Positions 32,618 to 44,814 are shown, counted from the first letter of the stretch. The stretch is DNA of 64,000 nucleotides from Reticulitermes speratus (GCA_021186555.1 JAJKFL010000330.1:30606944-30670943); one strand, 5' to 3'. Translations and numbers: made by a program. The notes: generated by a model from the letters alone, not told the origin.

Positions 32618-32653
32618 TACATGTTTCGGCTAAAACTATTTAGCCATCATCAG
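32618..32653 (-). ncRNA. Hammerhead-like motif, very good match
   Basis: Reverse strand: GGC, CUGAUGA, U, helix II GGCUA/UAGCC, GAAAC, AU, GUA, GCC. Helix I GGC/GCC. Helix III palindrome ACAUGU. Confidence 0.65.
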
Positions 32654-33141
32654 GCCTAGTTACAGGAATATAAAAATGGTATATTTTAGAATCGCATTTC
32701 AGGTTTGAGATCTAAATTTTCACAAGCTAAAAATACACGTATAATGTAAGATGTAGAGTTCCTGAAAGGTATAAATTTTAAGTATATAAAAAGTTAAAAA
32801 TTATAATAGTATAATTTATCTTTGGCAATTAAATATATTTTTTTTAGAAAAAAAACGTGTCTATATTGGAATCGGATCATTGACATGTAGAAAGTGCGTA
32901 ATATAGTAAGACTAGCTTAATTTATATTCTTGTTTTGTGATTACATAATTCTGTTTACTATTCTGTAAGATATAAAAAGATGTAAAGTAGGAAACTTGTG
33001 GTGGGGGAAATTATATGAATTATAACGAAATTAGTATGAAATCTATATCATACATAAGGACGTAGCAACATTTTTTTATATTACTTAAATAATGGTGTTT
33101 TACAATTGTAAAACATACCTTTTTTGTTCTTGTAATTAGAC

Positions 33142-33175
33142 ATGATGATGCATAATTGGTTTTAGACGAAACATG
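33142..33175 (+). ncRNA. Hammerhead-like motif, decayed core
   Basis: AUGAUGA replaces CUGAUGA; downstream GAAAC, AU, GUA is kept. Loss of the first core C should abolish cleavage. Confidence 0.4.
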
Positions 33176-33461
33176 TAGCGTTTATTCTTCTTGAATATAA
33201 TGTTGTGTTGACCGATCGCAAAAATTCATTTTTAAATTTTAAATATGATTCAGTTTAAAATTAATCTCAAAAGAGATAAGCAACATGTGCTGCCGACGAA
33301 TGTGGTGTTATACGGGCTCGGTGCTTGGAAAGAACGTATCATGACGTAATAAAGACGAAATAAATAAAACAAAATAGTAATCGGTAAGGAGCCTTTGCTT
33401 TCATCTTTACGTAAACATCTAAAAGTAACCGCAAATATATGACTTTTATATTCGTCCATCT

Positions 33462-34160
33462 GTCCACATATAGCGGTGTCCAGCTCTGTCCATATATAGC
33501 GGTGTCCAGCTCTGTCCGTATATAGCGGTGTCCAGCTCTGTCCATATATAGCGGTGTCCAGCTCTGTCCATATATAGCGGTGTCCAGCTCTGTCCGTATA
33601 TAGCGGTGTCCAGCTCTGTCCATATATAGCGGTGTCCAGCTCTGTCCGTATATAGCGGTGTCCAGCTCTGTCCGTATATAGCGGTGTCCAGCTCTGTCCA
33701 TATATAGCGGTGTCCAGCTCTGTCCATATATAGCGGTGTCCAGCTCTGTCCATATATAGCGGTGTCCAGCTCTGTCCACATATAGCGGTGTCCAGCTCTG
33801 TCCACATATAGCGGTGTCCAGCTCTGTCCACATATAGCGGTGTCCAGCTCTGTCCGTTTATAGCGGTGTCCAGCTCTGTCCATATATAGCGGTGTCCAGC
33901 TCTGTCCATATATAGCGGTGTCCAGATCTGTCCATATATAGCGGTGTCCAGCTCTGTCCATATATAGCGGTGTCCAGCTCTGTCCATATATAGCGGTGTC
34001 CAGCTCTGTCCATATATAGCGGTGTCCAGCTCTGTCCATATATAGCGGTGTCCAGCTCTGTCCATATATAGCGGTGTCCAGCTCTGTCCACATATAGCGG
34101 TGTCCAGCTCTGTCCACATATAGCGGTGTCCAGCTCTGTCCATATATAACGGTGTCCAGC
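33462..34160. repeat. 26-bp satellite array, about 27 copies
   Basis: Unit TCCATATATAGCGGTGTCCAGCTCTG (shown in two pieces: TCCATATATAGCGG and TGTCCAGCTCTG) with sporadic CACA, CGTA and CGTT variants in the TATA region. Long reverse-strand frames here are repeat artefacts. Confidence 0.97.
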
Positions 34161-34474
34161 TAATTTTACCCATGTTGATAAACTGGGTGTGGCAGTCCTA
34201 AACAAAATGGCATAGATTAATTATGCTTTTGATTTCGTTTCAGTTCCTTAAGTGAAAACAAATTTGAAGTTAATTATTGTAGATTAATATGAGGGGTACT
34301 TCCTACACACCTTGTTACCCAAATATTTAAGCCACACTTTCAAAATAATATTACAGCCACATTTCTCTGCGCGTTGTATTCAACTTTATAAATAGAACGA
34401 TATATGACCACAACATAAAGTATACATAAACCTTAGCAACAATATGTGTCTGGGTCTTAGTGCAGAGGCTAAAT

Positions 34475-34558
34475 ATACAGGGTATACACAAAAGAATGGT
34501 GCGATTTCAATAGTGAATACTATTGAAACCGCACCATTCTTTTGTGTATGCCCTGTAT
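34475..34558. mobile_element. Mariner-type MITE
   Basis: 84-bp hairpin with the ATACAGGGTATACACAAAAG end. Confidence 0.88.
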
Positions 34559-34559
34559 A

Positions 34560-35018
34560 TAGTAATTTTGTTTAAGAAAGATGTAAAAAATTGCGTACCA
34601 TAAGTTAAGCAGGACCGATTAAAAATATTACGAGAAATATTACTAAATGAAACTCTAAAAGATGGAAACAACATTTTACAAGAGAAGAGCAAAAAAAGTT
34701 ATTAAAAATCATAAAATATAAAACCAACAAATAGATTGTATCCAGGGCGAAAAGTGTTTGTTTGTTTTATATTAGCACTCCCGACATGTTTTGTTCCCAA
34801 AAGGGCCAAAAAGAAAGGAGCCAAAAACAAAAAGTAGAAAGAAATGTACCTTAATTCAGTTTTGCATATATATAGTAAAAACTTATACACAACGACATAT
34901 GGATATAAGGATTTTAAATATAGCAGATTTGTTTAGGTTAAGGTTCAATAATTTTAAACAAGTTTTAAATGTGAACAATTGTGTTTTCTTTATTGTATAA
35001 CGTCACAGGTATACAGTT
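34560..35018. other. Unassigned stretch
   Basis: AT-rich; nothing recognised. Confidence 0.4.
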
Positions 35019-35020
35019 GA

Positions 35021-35610
35021 ATACAGGGCATACACAAACGAATGGTGCAGTTTCAAAAGTGAATAAAAAATTTATTTCTCACCTTACACGGGCACAACAT
35101 ACACAGTCAGCGGCGGCAACTGTCCAAGTTTCTCATTTGGTAATTACAATCCTTCAATGTGTGCACCCTGGGTCACACGACACACATCCACACGGTAATC
35201 AAACTCATCCCAGACCCGGTGTAGCATGTCCGCTGTAATGGCCTGCAGTGCATGCGTTATCCGATCAGGAATTTCATAGATGGACGTGGGCAATGGTGGT
35301 ACATAAACGCTGTCTTTAACGAACCCCCAAAGAAAGAAATCGCACGGTGTAAGATCTGGCAAACGGGGTGGCCAAGGGAGAAGGTTCTTGTCTCAAAACG
35401 GAGCACACAGAAAGCATTCTCCTGCTGCAACGCCATCTTTGAAACTGGCCCCGCGGCCACGCAGTAAGCATGAGAAGCGAACTGCTGGTAGCGCATGAGA
35501 AACTTGGACAGTTGCCACCGCTGACGGTGTATGTTGTGTCCGTGTAATGTGAGACATAAATTTTTTATTCACTTTTGAAACCGCACCATTCTTTTGTGTA
35601 TGCCCTGTAT
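35021..35610 (-). mobile_element. Mariner/Tc1 deletion derivative, N- fused to C-terminus
   Basis: 590 bp between ATACAGGGCATACACAAACG and its inverse ending GCCCTGTAT. Reverse strand: N-terminal MALQQENAFCVLRFETRTFS, then directly the C-terminal block PDLTPCDFFLWGFVKDSVYV ... ITADMLHRVWDEFDYRVDVC, RVTQGAHIEGL. The DLTPCDFFLWG motif contains the third catalytic region of DDE/D transposases. This copy shows which family drives the 84-bp MITEs. Confidence 0.88.
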
Positions 35611-35762
35611 AATAAGTCACTGTTTAAATTTTCACCTTCAATCAGAAGTTAGTTGGTTTTACATTTTAAGGATTTTATTGAAAATGCACGGTGAGATGAA
35701 ACACTGTAAAAATTGTTACAAATTTTAGGGTTCTGAATTTTAACACCGCATTGAGTCGCAGG

Positions 35763-35990
35763 TTGAGATGGACGTTTCGGAGGAACATGCTGCGTCAATC
35801 TTCATGGCAGAGGGAATATTTTAAAGGTGACATTGATGTGATTAAAATGTGGAATATGTTCGATTATGCAGTAAAGGTGCGAGAAATGTGATCAAACAGA
35901 TATATAGGAAAGGTTGGCAGAGTTAATCGCACCCTGTCCCACTGACCCTTAGGATGGAGCCAACATGGTCCTCCGAAACGTCGGTATTAG
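35763..35990. mobile_element. Decayed fold-back element
   Basis: GGACGTTTCGGAGGAACATG on the left and CATGGTCCTCCGAAACGTCG on the right are inverted. Both cores are damaged (ATGAAGA; TTAGGA). Confidence 0.6.
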
Positions 35991-36695
35991 TCTAGAAAAC
36001 TAGGCTCACATTCTAGACTTAGTACTATCCTCACATCTGGATTTATATCCATGGACTTTTATGTGGGTTTAGTTTAATTAGGCGTTTTTATGTATTTTAG
36101 TTTAGGATTTTATACAATCATTGGAATTTTAAATTAATTTTGGTAGAAGTTGTAACAACGAATTAATTAAATTAGATTAACAAGCGTGAAATTGTTAATT
36201 GCGCATGGACAGGCAGCATAAAGTGAACTCTCACACTGCTATTAAAGTGTGGCTAGTCTGGGAAATCTGCAATAGCTGTCAGAAGCACTTTATTGTCTAA
36301 TCCAATTTCGTGTATAAATAGTAAGCTAATCATAATTGCTATGTATTTATTTATTTTAGTAAAACTTTATTTCCTTGTAGTATAATTTTCTATTCTACTC
36401 GCAACAGTTACAATATCATATCCATATATTTCCCCCAAAATATTTTTTTTTTTAAATTAGAAACAATAATTACGCTAGCCGCTTAAATTCCATTTTACAC
36501 ATTTTCTCTTCTGGCATTAGTACTAACAATTTGATGGTCATATAAACCTCCTATATTTACTGCAAAGCCCTGAGGTTTCAAGCACTTGCATATCTTAAAA
36601 CGAGCTGTACTTATTTTTTAAAGACAGCTGTTAGTATTAAATGAAAAGCACATAGATCTATACAAAAACATATCTAGCTTTTCATTTTTTATAAT
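35991..36695. other. AT-rich stretch, nothing recognised
   Basis: No coding frame or repeat structure. Confidence 0.4.
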
Positions 36696-36698
36696 TAG

Positions 36699-37132
36699 TA
36701 GTAGTCATAATGTCGACCTCGGTGGACTAGTGGTTAGCGTACTCGCCACTGGACCCAAGGTTCGCGGGTTCGATCCCGACCGAGGTCGATGGATTTTTAA
36801 GGGTGATAAAAATCCGGAGCACAACTTCCTTCGGAGGGGAAGTAAAGCCGTCGGTCCCATGTCGTAGATTTACGGCATGTAAAAGAACCTTACGGGCATG
36901 AATAAAAATGTTACTAATGTAAGCTAAATTCAAAGCCTCCATTTCTCACCCAAGTCTCCTGACTGCCTGCCAGATGGCTCTGGCGGACACATCAGGATCG
37001 ATAGAATAGTAGCGCGGCCAGTTGGCTAGTCACCAACTGCCACGAATGCACACGACTTAGTAACCTCGGCAAGAGGAGGCCCGAGCCCATATAGGACTGT
37101 TGAGCCATGGTTATTATTATAGTAGTCATAAT
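36699..37132 (+). repeat. SINE family E, full copy with 13-bp TSD
   Basis: Body 36712-37119. The head is strikingly tRNA-like: GACCTCGG pairs with CCGAGGTC as an acceptor stem, A box TGGACTAGTGGTTAGCGT and B box GGTTCGATCCC. The body has GGGAAGTAAAGCCGTCGGTC and TAGATTTACGGCATGTAAAA, tail GGAGGCCCGAGCCCATATAG and (TTA)n. Duplication TAGTAGTCATAAT at 36699-36711 and 37120-37132. Confidence 0.93.
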
Positions 37133-39420
37133 ATAATGTAATGTAATTAATTAATTATTTAAACCATTGAATCTTTTTATCTAGGTTTTGTATGGCGGTA
37201 GCTTATAACCATAACTAGAAAAAATACATCAGATATCTATATGTGTTGGGAATTTTAACAAAGCCACGTTGTGTTACATAATCACAATATACCTATATAT
37301 ATATATATATATATTACAATATATCCAACAGCTGTAATGTGATCAGTATATATAGGCCTACTGATGGATATTATACATATAATGGATAATTAAATCGTGC
37401 AATTATGACTTTGTGTTTTGTGATAAAATGCCAGAAGGACAATTAAATCATTTTGGAAGTGCCCTTCATAAGTTCTTCCTGGAACTTATTGTTTTTGTGT
37501 AAATAGTTGGTTGTTGGCCTGTATGATGGCCCATTGTAATGCTGTAAATAACATACACGCATATACGGTTGACCTTGCGTGGGCCTACCATACATTTACG
37601 TCTTTCATATGTAGAACTACTGAAAGAATTTTGATGAAAACTGATAAATTTATTCCAGTCGAGGAAACTAGCATTCCTACTTAATAATTATTTACGCTTG
37701 GTAATAACAAGATGTCGGATTCGCGAATTTATTAGGTGGGTGTGAAGTGGTTCACCTTGTCATAATGATTTCACAGTAATTTAGGCCAATGTATGTAGAA
37801 GATATGCAGTTCTTATTGAGCTATCTTATCTTTGTGAGATATTCAAAACAGTATTTGGACAGATGCGTGAAATTTGTATTTATGTTTCAATTTTAGTGCA
37901 AGGAGATAGGAGGACCAGCAAGAAAATATGTTTACGTGTAATTATATATAATTATATAATTTTGTAACTAGGTAACCTATATTGATTATGATTATACCAA
38001 GCGAATTCTTCGCTGAGAAATTTTTTTTTTTTTTAACCCTGAAGCAAAATCTTGATAGCCAAAAATTTAAAGATGATCGCGAGATAGACTTGTGACAAGG
38101 TGGCTCATAACACTGGACATGGACATAAAATAAACATGGATTACAATTGGTGGTCCTACGGTACGATAAATTAATTAAATGTGGCAGGGACTAAGTGGAA
38201 ATGCAGTGGGATAGCAGTGCAATGAAATGTGAACTGTTGTTATTAGATTTTAAGTTAGGCACCAAAAATAAGCTTTTTAAACTTATTTTCTGATAAATCC
38301 TCGTACTTGAAACTTGATGCGAAAAAGAGTTTATAAATATACCTGAAACGTCCATATGAAGTATTAGGAAAAGCCAAGAGTTACAGTTTTTGACTGTGAC
38401 GGTACTTCTTGTTGTTTAGTTTTATTGATAATTTTTCTTGTTTTCAGTTCTATTTTGCTAGCCCGCACAAAATGCGGTAAATTTTTCAAGTAATGTGACG
38501 TATAAATTAGAAATAAAACCAATTTTCTTTAAGTTTAAAATGATGCAGCTTGCACATAAAAGTTTTCAGGTGTTATCTCGCAACACGAAGTCTGCATTGA
38601 CATACAAAATTCTAATGAGTGAAGCAAATTGCGATGGCTTATGCCTGGAATATTTTTAGTAAAACGTTTAATATTTCAGTTCATTTGATAAAATGAATAC
38701 TCTTCTCTGTTTATTATAATGAACTATATAACTTTACGTTACAGCCCGCCATTGTTTTTTGTCGATGCTATAGATATAAAGTGAATCGTTAAACTATGCA
38801 GCAGGGAAAAAAAAAAGTACGTTCACATTGTATATTCGTAATTTAGACATGTTGATTTTGTTTGTTCGTCGCTATAAATTTACGCTATTCTATAGATCTA
38901 AGCTTATACAAATCAGCCTGGAGGATTAAGCTTCGCAGGCGTTAGAATTCACGGCAAAATTTCCCCGCGAGGATAATAAAACATTCATAGTCGCACTGTG
39001 TATTATTTCCATCTCGCCTTTGTGATCTTTTTGTGTCGGTGGTTAAAGCCTAATAGGGAATGTTCATTTTATCGTGTCTCCGAGCTGGCCAGTTTTACCG
39101 CATTGAAAGCCTGCTTCCGCCGGGACATACCGTGGCAGCTGCCTTAATAAGACACATGAAAAAACTGACACTTTCCATTACAGATAAAGTGTATTGAGTG
39201 TGTGTTCGACAGATGGCGTTAATCGCGAGACAGCCTTGACGCTTTCATACTTTCATTTGTAAGAGACTCTCAGTACTTGACGGATGGTGTTAATTGTCAA
39301 ACGATTCCGACATGTACATACTTTCACCTATAAGACTTCCCATTTTATTCTCAGCACGCCTTTTCCGCTACAAACATAACCCTTCCTTAATATCTTCCAC
39401 TTTCTTTGAAGCATTATTCT
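37133..39420. other. 2.3 kb AT-rich stretch, nothing recognised
   Basis: Only short AT microsatellites (37293-37314) and T or A runs are seen. No plausible coding frame on either strand. Confidence 0.5.
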
Positions 39421-39429
39421 GTGTGCTTG

Positions 39430-39695
39430 GGGCACGCAGTGGCGCAGTTGGTTGAGGAAATGCGCTACAAACCGGAAGGTCGGCGGTTCGATTACCGATG
39501 GGGTAATTGGGATTTTTCATTGACTTAATTCTTGCGACCGCACTATGATCTTGGGGTCGACTCAGCCTCTAACAGAAATGAGTACTAATGGTCTCTCTTG
39601 TGGGGGGGGGGGGGGGGGGGGGGTAAAGGCGGCCGGTACGTACGGCTGACACGTACGCCCATCAATGTGTGGGAGGTTCGTGCCTCATTTTTGCA
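39430..39695 (+). repeat. SINE family D with expanded G tract
   Basis: Head GGCACGCAGTGGCGCAGTTG (A box) and GGCGGTTCGATTACCGATGG (B box), then GGGTCGACTCAGCCTCTAAC and TAAAGGCGGCCGGTACGTAC. Between them the short G run of other copies has expanded to 22 G (39602-39623). Confidence 0.85.
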
Positions 39696-40220
39696 ATTAG
39701 AAGGAGACAGAAAAATGAATTTTAACACTTCTGTGTAATTTATGTTTTATAAAACCATCGATCGCTCTAAGTGTAAATATCCCTGTCACTCAGGTCCTGA
39801 AATGCTAAAAAAAAAAAAAAAACAGAACATTCCTCTATTTCTAATTATTTGTGTCATCAATAGGTCTTACGTTGCTCTTCGTTACGAATTGTCAGTTTTT
39901 CTTATTTCAGCCACGAGGGTTCTGCGTAACAGAAAAAAAATTGCGACATTGATTATTCGTCAGTATAAGTGTTTGCCTTTTCCAAACTTCATTCCTCAGT
40001 AGTTAATGAGAACAGATATTTCCGCTCATATTGATCCGCACGACAATACTAGCGGCGAAGGCAAATTGCTGTCAGCCGATGCCATTTCAAGTAACTAGCT
40101 AAACCAGGATTGTGTTTCCAGGGTCAAAACGTCTGAATATCTGAAAGACCTCTTTTTTTTTTTGTTGCTTGAATACTCTCATGTTTCTCCCGCTGTTATT
40201 TCTAATACAAATATTATTAA
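39696..40220. other. Unassigned stretch
   Basis: AT-rich with A16 at 39807-39822; no feature. Confidence 0.4.
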
Positions 40221-40224
40221 AATG

Positions 40225-40370
40225 AAGATAAGCGTGGAGCATTAGTGGAATGATACTGGCAGAAGATGACCGATGTGCTTGGAGAGAAAACTGTCCGTGT
40301 CCAAAACAAGCCTTACATATAATGGCCAGGGATCGAACCCGAATCCCTAAGTTTTAAGACTGAATTTAAG
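40225..40370 (-). repeat. SINE family B, diverged 5' half
   Basis: GGCCAGGGATCGAACCCGAA marks the B box in reverse orientation, preceded by a decayed GAGAAAACTGTCCGTG body segment. Confidence 0.5.
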
Positions 40371-40399
40371 CCGGATTACACAGATTCCTTTCGCACAGC

Positions 40400-41420
40400 G
40401 TATTAAACACAATCTTTCTGTGTTATGAAAACCACTTGTTTAATTAAGTGCTGGTAAGTAATCTCACCTTTTTTTGTGGGGAAGTTACAAAACACAGAAA
40501 TATATACTGTGGGCAGAATGTGGGGGTTTGAATGTGAAAGTTGATGAAACATGTTGCAACTGCTGGGATTCAAAGAGATAATCATCATTTTGATCACTAT
40601 CTTTATTAGCGATAAAGTTTGTAACTCAAAGCCCATTCCACGCTACTGAGCGCTTTGATTCCTTTCTTCCCAGTATAGGGTGTCTATAAAGTCCTGTTCA
40701 TTTATGCATAAGGTTTGTTTATATGAAGATTTAGCCCTCTAGGTTTGTTAGTCTATACATTCGTAAATATTTCTCGACGTTTCAAAGGATCTTAATTTTT
40801 AACCTTTGAAACTACCTTTCCACAAGGTATAAAGCACCAGAAGAATTAAATCTTCGGTACCACCACTGTATGAAAATCATATCTCACAATTCACTATTCG
40901 TCTGTCTAACCAGTGGATTTTTATTTTTTCTGTGTGTTTCTTTAAGTTATCAGTTTATTCCTAAAACTTCTATTTCAGTTACAGAAGTTTAATTACTCTC
41001 GAATCCCTGTATCTATAGCTTTTTTTTTTATTTTACTCTACACCCAGCCATATTTCCGAGAAACTGAATCGAAGATATAATTGCCCCTTGAGAAGCTGAT
41101 GTCGTTGCAGCCTTATTCTCTAAGTAATTAACTTAATCGAGTAGACACTTGATACAGCTGGAACAGACCTTCTTGACAGTTTCATATTTATGCAGCTTAT
41201 CAAATAATTCCCCCGCCTTATATCGAGTCTATATGTTTATAACCGCATTCATAACAGCCTGTCTTGCTATTCCGTAAATTGTCCCTGAACACGTCATAAA
41301 CTCATGTGGGGAAGTGGAGGTATAGCGCCTTTTATTCTCAGCATAATCATGAGATGTAGATGCGTGATCAGCTTCACAATCCGGCCCCTTTATGTCTGGA
41401 GAAAGAGCCACTTCTATATA
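40400..41420. other. Unassigned stretch
   Basis: A fold-back trace (CTCGACGTTTCAAAGGATC) is at 40773-40795. Otherwise no signal. Confidence 0.35.
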
Positions 41421-41427
41421 TATATAT

Positions 41428-41522
41428 TAAATATGAGGATCTGTGGGCCCCAGAGCTCCCGGGGCACTTCAGACAAGGGAAAGATCTCGTGTCTTTTCTG
41501 GGAATCTAACCACTGTCCTCTG
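41428..41522 (-). repeat. SINE family A, fragment
   Basis: GTGGGCCCCAGAGCTCCCGG and a decayed B box (GGGAATCTAACCACTG) in reverse orientation. Confidence 0.5.
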
Positions 41523-41589
41523 TCATGAAGCCTGATATTTACTGTACCGAGCAAGCTGTTTGTCTAGTAGCCAGAAGTATAATATTCTC

Positions 41590-41840
41590 ATTATAAACAC
41601 AACATTTATTTACTAGCTACATGTTTCGGCTAATATATAGCTATCATCAGGCTTATCGGAAAGTTAAAAAGGAAATTTTACAGCAGCATGAGAGGTTTCA
41701 GGTCTCAAACATACAAATGTATTATTATAAATTATACATAAGATATATATGCAGCCTCAAGGAATAGAAATTTTGTAAACTTCATAATATTAGCCGAAAC
41801 GTGTAGCTCGTTTTGTTTAAGAAATAAAAAGTTTTGTTTA
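41590..41840. mobile_element. Inverted-repeat element with hammerhead-like motif
   Basis: Left arm 41590-41632 (TAGCTACATGTTTCGGCTAA) and right arm 41790-41840 (TTAGCCGAAACGTGTAGCTC) are inverted. The right motif keeps only its 3' half. Confidence 0.6.
41618..41650 (-). ncRNA. Hammerhead-like motif
   Basis: Reverse strand: AGC, CUGAUGA, UA, helix II GCUA/UAGC, GAAAC, AU, GUA, GCU. Helix I AGC/GCU. Core bases intact. Confidence 0.58.
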
Positions 41841-42475
41841 GACTGAGTATATTATATCGTAAGCACAACAGGGATGAATCACCTTAAGGTTAGCTATCTA
41901 GTGATATATTAATTAAATCACATTACGTTCCTTAAAAATGTATTTTAATATTATCTTACCATCTGTGTCTAGGTCTCTCAATTGGATCTCCTCTTAAGTC
42001 TATCGGACAAAAGTTTTGTATGCATTGTCACGTTCCTGGATTTGTAACGTTTCCTTCCACGTATCCTGCTTGGTCTGTCTTCATATCCTGAATCCTACAG
42101 ATTATGAAACCCTTCATTACGTATGTTTCCCCATCCTCCTGTTTCTTCCTATCCCTCAGGAGTAAATATGTTCCCTAGTACTGTATTGTTACATCTAGAC
42201 AATGTAATTTAATTTTGACGTCGTCTCGTGACTGTAATTAGCAGTGACGCAGAATTCAACGCGCTGTAAAGCACGTACGTGGTGTTCGTTCAAAAATAAG
42301 AGAAATTAATGTAACCAGGTAACACATGCTTTGAATCAGACTGAGTAATTTCACAGCAAAGCCAAGTACGTGTTTCCAAAATTAGACGTTATTTGAATTT
42401 ATACTTGAAAAATTGCAAATGTTATTTCGTATCGGAACAAAAGATACTGGTAAAAATACTCTGAAGATGGTTTTA
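41841..42475. other. Unassigned stretch
   Basis: No feature recognised. Confidence 0.4.
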
Positions 42476-42479
42476 TGAG

Positions 42480-43016
42480 ATAAGAAGCCATTACGTTTTG
42501 TGAAGTATGATGCCATAAAGTTTTGTGAGATATGAAGAATTTTGTGAACTGTTATGCCATTAAGTTTTATGAGATATGTCATTAAGTTTTGTAAGATATG
42601 AGGCCACTAAATTTTGTGAAATATGACGCCATTAAATTTTATGAGATATGATGCTGTTAAAGTTTGTTAGCTACGAAGTCATTAAGTTTTGTGAGATGTG
42701 TCATGAAATTTTAGGAGATATGACGTCATTACTTTTGCAAGATTTGATTCAATTCATTTTTCTAAGACATTATATCATTACGTTTTGTGAGATATGATGC
42801 CATTAAGTCTTGTGAGATGATACCATTAAGTCTTGTGAGATGATGCCATTATGTTTCGTAGGATATGATGCCAATAATTTTCGTGAGATATGGTGTCATT
42901 AAATTTTGTGCGATATGATTTAATTATGTTTTGTGAGATATGATACCAATAACTCATGTGAGATATGATATCATTAAGTTTTGTACGATACGATGCCGCG
43001 ATATTTTGTGAGATAA
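42480..43016. repeat. Degenerate ~25-bp satellite
   Basis: About 20 diverged copies of GATATGATGCCATTAAGTTTTGTGA, with many indels and substitutions; an old array. It ends at a decayed fold-back arm (43025-43090). Confidence 0.85.
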
Positions 43017-43021
43017 GTTTT

Positions 43022-43115
43022 TCATTTTGATCAGTAATTAGTTACGCACATTTCGGAGGAGTTTCGTACGTCTTTCTTCAAGGTAGGACTAATTACTCTT
43101 AGTGGAGTAAATTGC
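43022..43115 (-). other. Decayed hammerhead-like arm
   Basis: CACATTTCGGAGGAG and CTTTCTTCAAGG retain spacing but not the core. Confidence 0.35.
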
Positions 43116-43635
43116 AGACGCATGCTTTTTCGAAAGGTCAAAGTTTAAAAAAATGAGTTAAAAATTTTAGGCTCTGATGCTAAGTCACAAACATAGAAAC
43201 TTTATTCCCTAGAATTAGTTGTGGGAACCTTTACCGTAACCCGCAAATAACTGTGTTTATTTCAAATACAAAAAAGAGTACGCTGTACTTCTCTGGTCTT
43301 TCATCGAAAGGCGTGAAGATTTCTTGGCAAGTTACGAAACTATGTCATCTGAAAACAGGAAGAGCTTCTTGCGCCTGAGACAAATTGCTCACATCCTGTC
43401 ATCCAGATTCCTCATTTCTCTCCTTGTCATCCCTTTCAAATTCGCAGCGTTCTTATAATGCAAGCAGTGAGTCAGAGCTATGTTGCTATGTGCCAGTTAC
43501 TTTCCACTCCTCGCGTCCGCCAACAACACTTTGTTTCTGTGTCGAATTAAATAAGATAGCGAATTTTTGATTGGAGTATTTGATGACATAGTCATTTGTT
43601 GAGATTATATAGCGCTGGAGATAGATGCATAAATA
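43116..43635. other. Unassigned stretch
   Basis: No feature recognised. Confidence 0.4.
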
Positions 43636-43639
43636 TGGA

Positions 43640-43800
43640 ACATTGGTTGAACGATGACGGGGGGAAAAAACCAAAATACTCTGAGAAAAACCTGTCTCAG
43701 TGCTTCTTTCCCCACCACAAATCGCACATAGATTGACCTCGGATTGAAACCGGTCGTCTGAGATGAGATGCCGGCGGCTGGCCACCTGGGAAAGGTGGTC
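43640..43800 (-). repeat. SINE family B copy
   Basis: Reverse orientation: decayed B box CGGATTGAAACCGGTCG, GAGAAAAACCTGTCTCAGTG and CACCACAAATCGCACATAG follow family order. It abuts the 36-bp array. Confidence 0.65.
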
Positions 43801-43839
43801 ATGAATATCAGTACATGAAAAATTGAACATCGCGGTTGT

Positions 43840-44814
43840 GGAATGTTTGAGGTTGTTACCTTTATATCAGATAACACAATGTTTGAGGTTGTTACCTTTA
43901 TATCAGATAACACAATGTTTGAGGTTGTTACCTTTATATCAGATAACACAATGTTTGAGGTTGTTACCTTTGTATCAGATAACATAATGTTTGAAGTTGT
44001 TACCTTTATATCAGATAACACAATGTTTGAGGTTGTTACCTTTATATCAGATAACACAATGTTTGAGGTTGTTACCTTTATATCAGATAACACAATGTTT
44101 GAGGTTGTTACCTTTATATCAGATAACACAATGTTTGAGGTTGTTACCTTTGTATCAGATAACATAATGTTTGAGGTTGTTACCTTTATATCAGATAACA
44201 CAATGTTTGAGGTTGTTACCTTTATATCAGATAACACAATGTTTGAGGTTGTTACCTTTATATCAGATAACACAATGTTTGAGGTTGTTACCTTTATATC
44301 AGATAACACAATGTTTGAGGTTGTTACCTTTATATCAGATAACACAATGTTTGAGGTTGTTACCTTTATATCAGATAACACAATGTTTGAGGTTGTTACC
44401 TTTATATCAGATAACACAATGTTTGAGGTTGTTACCTTTGTATCAGATAACACAATGTTTGAGGTTGTTACCTTTATATCAGATAATATAATGTTTGAGG
44501 TTGTTAGCTTTATATCAGATAACATCATGTTTGAGGTTGTTACCTTTATATCAGGTAACATAATGTTTGAGGTTGTTACCTTTATATCAGATAACATAAT
44601 GTTTGAGGTTGTTACCTTTATATCAGTTAACATAATGTTGGAGGTTATTACCTGTATATCAGATAACATAATGTATGAGGTTGTTACCTTTATATCAGAT
44701 AACACAATGTTTGAGGTTGTTACCTTTATAGCAGATAACATAATGTTTGAGGTTGTTACCTTTATATCAGTTAACATAATGTTTGAGGTTGTTACCTTTA
44801 TATCAGATAACATA
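43840..44814. repeat. 36-bp satellite array, 27 copies
   Basis: Unit in two pieces: ATGTTTGAGGTTGTTACC and TTTATATCAGATAACACA. The period is a multiple of three and lacks stops on both strands, so overlapping long frames exist (+: MFEVVTFISDNT repeated; -: SDIKVTTSNIVL repeated). Variation (GTATCAG, ATAATG, GTTAAC) is not codon-biased, so I read it as a satellite. Right-hand units are the most diverged. Confidence 0.95.

Larger units (their letters stand above)
32562..33233. mobile_element. Inverted-repeat element bounded by hammerhead-like motifs
   Basis: Arms 32562-32630 and 33166-33233 match as inverted copies (TTTTTGCGATCAGTCAACAC and inverse of the same). The left motif (32618-32653) is intact; the right one (33142-33175) has ATGATGA. 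The AT-rich interior of about 530 bp has no coding frame. Confidence 0.75.

Noticed and set aside
33250..34205. Reverse-strand frames of 307, 223 and 164 residues
   Set aside because: Created by the 26-bp satellite, which has no stops on that strand.
36713..36789. Functional tRNA gene
   Set aside because: tRNA-like head is joined to a SINE body and flanked by a target-site duplication, and a second copy exists at 47283.
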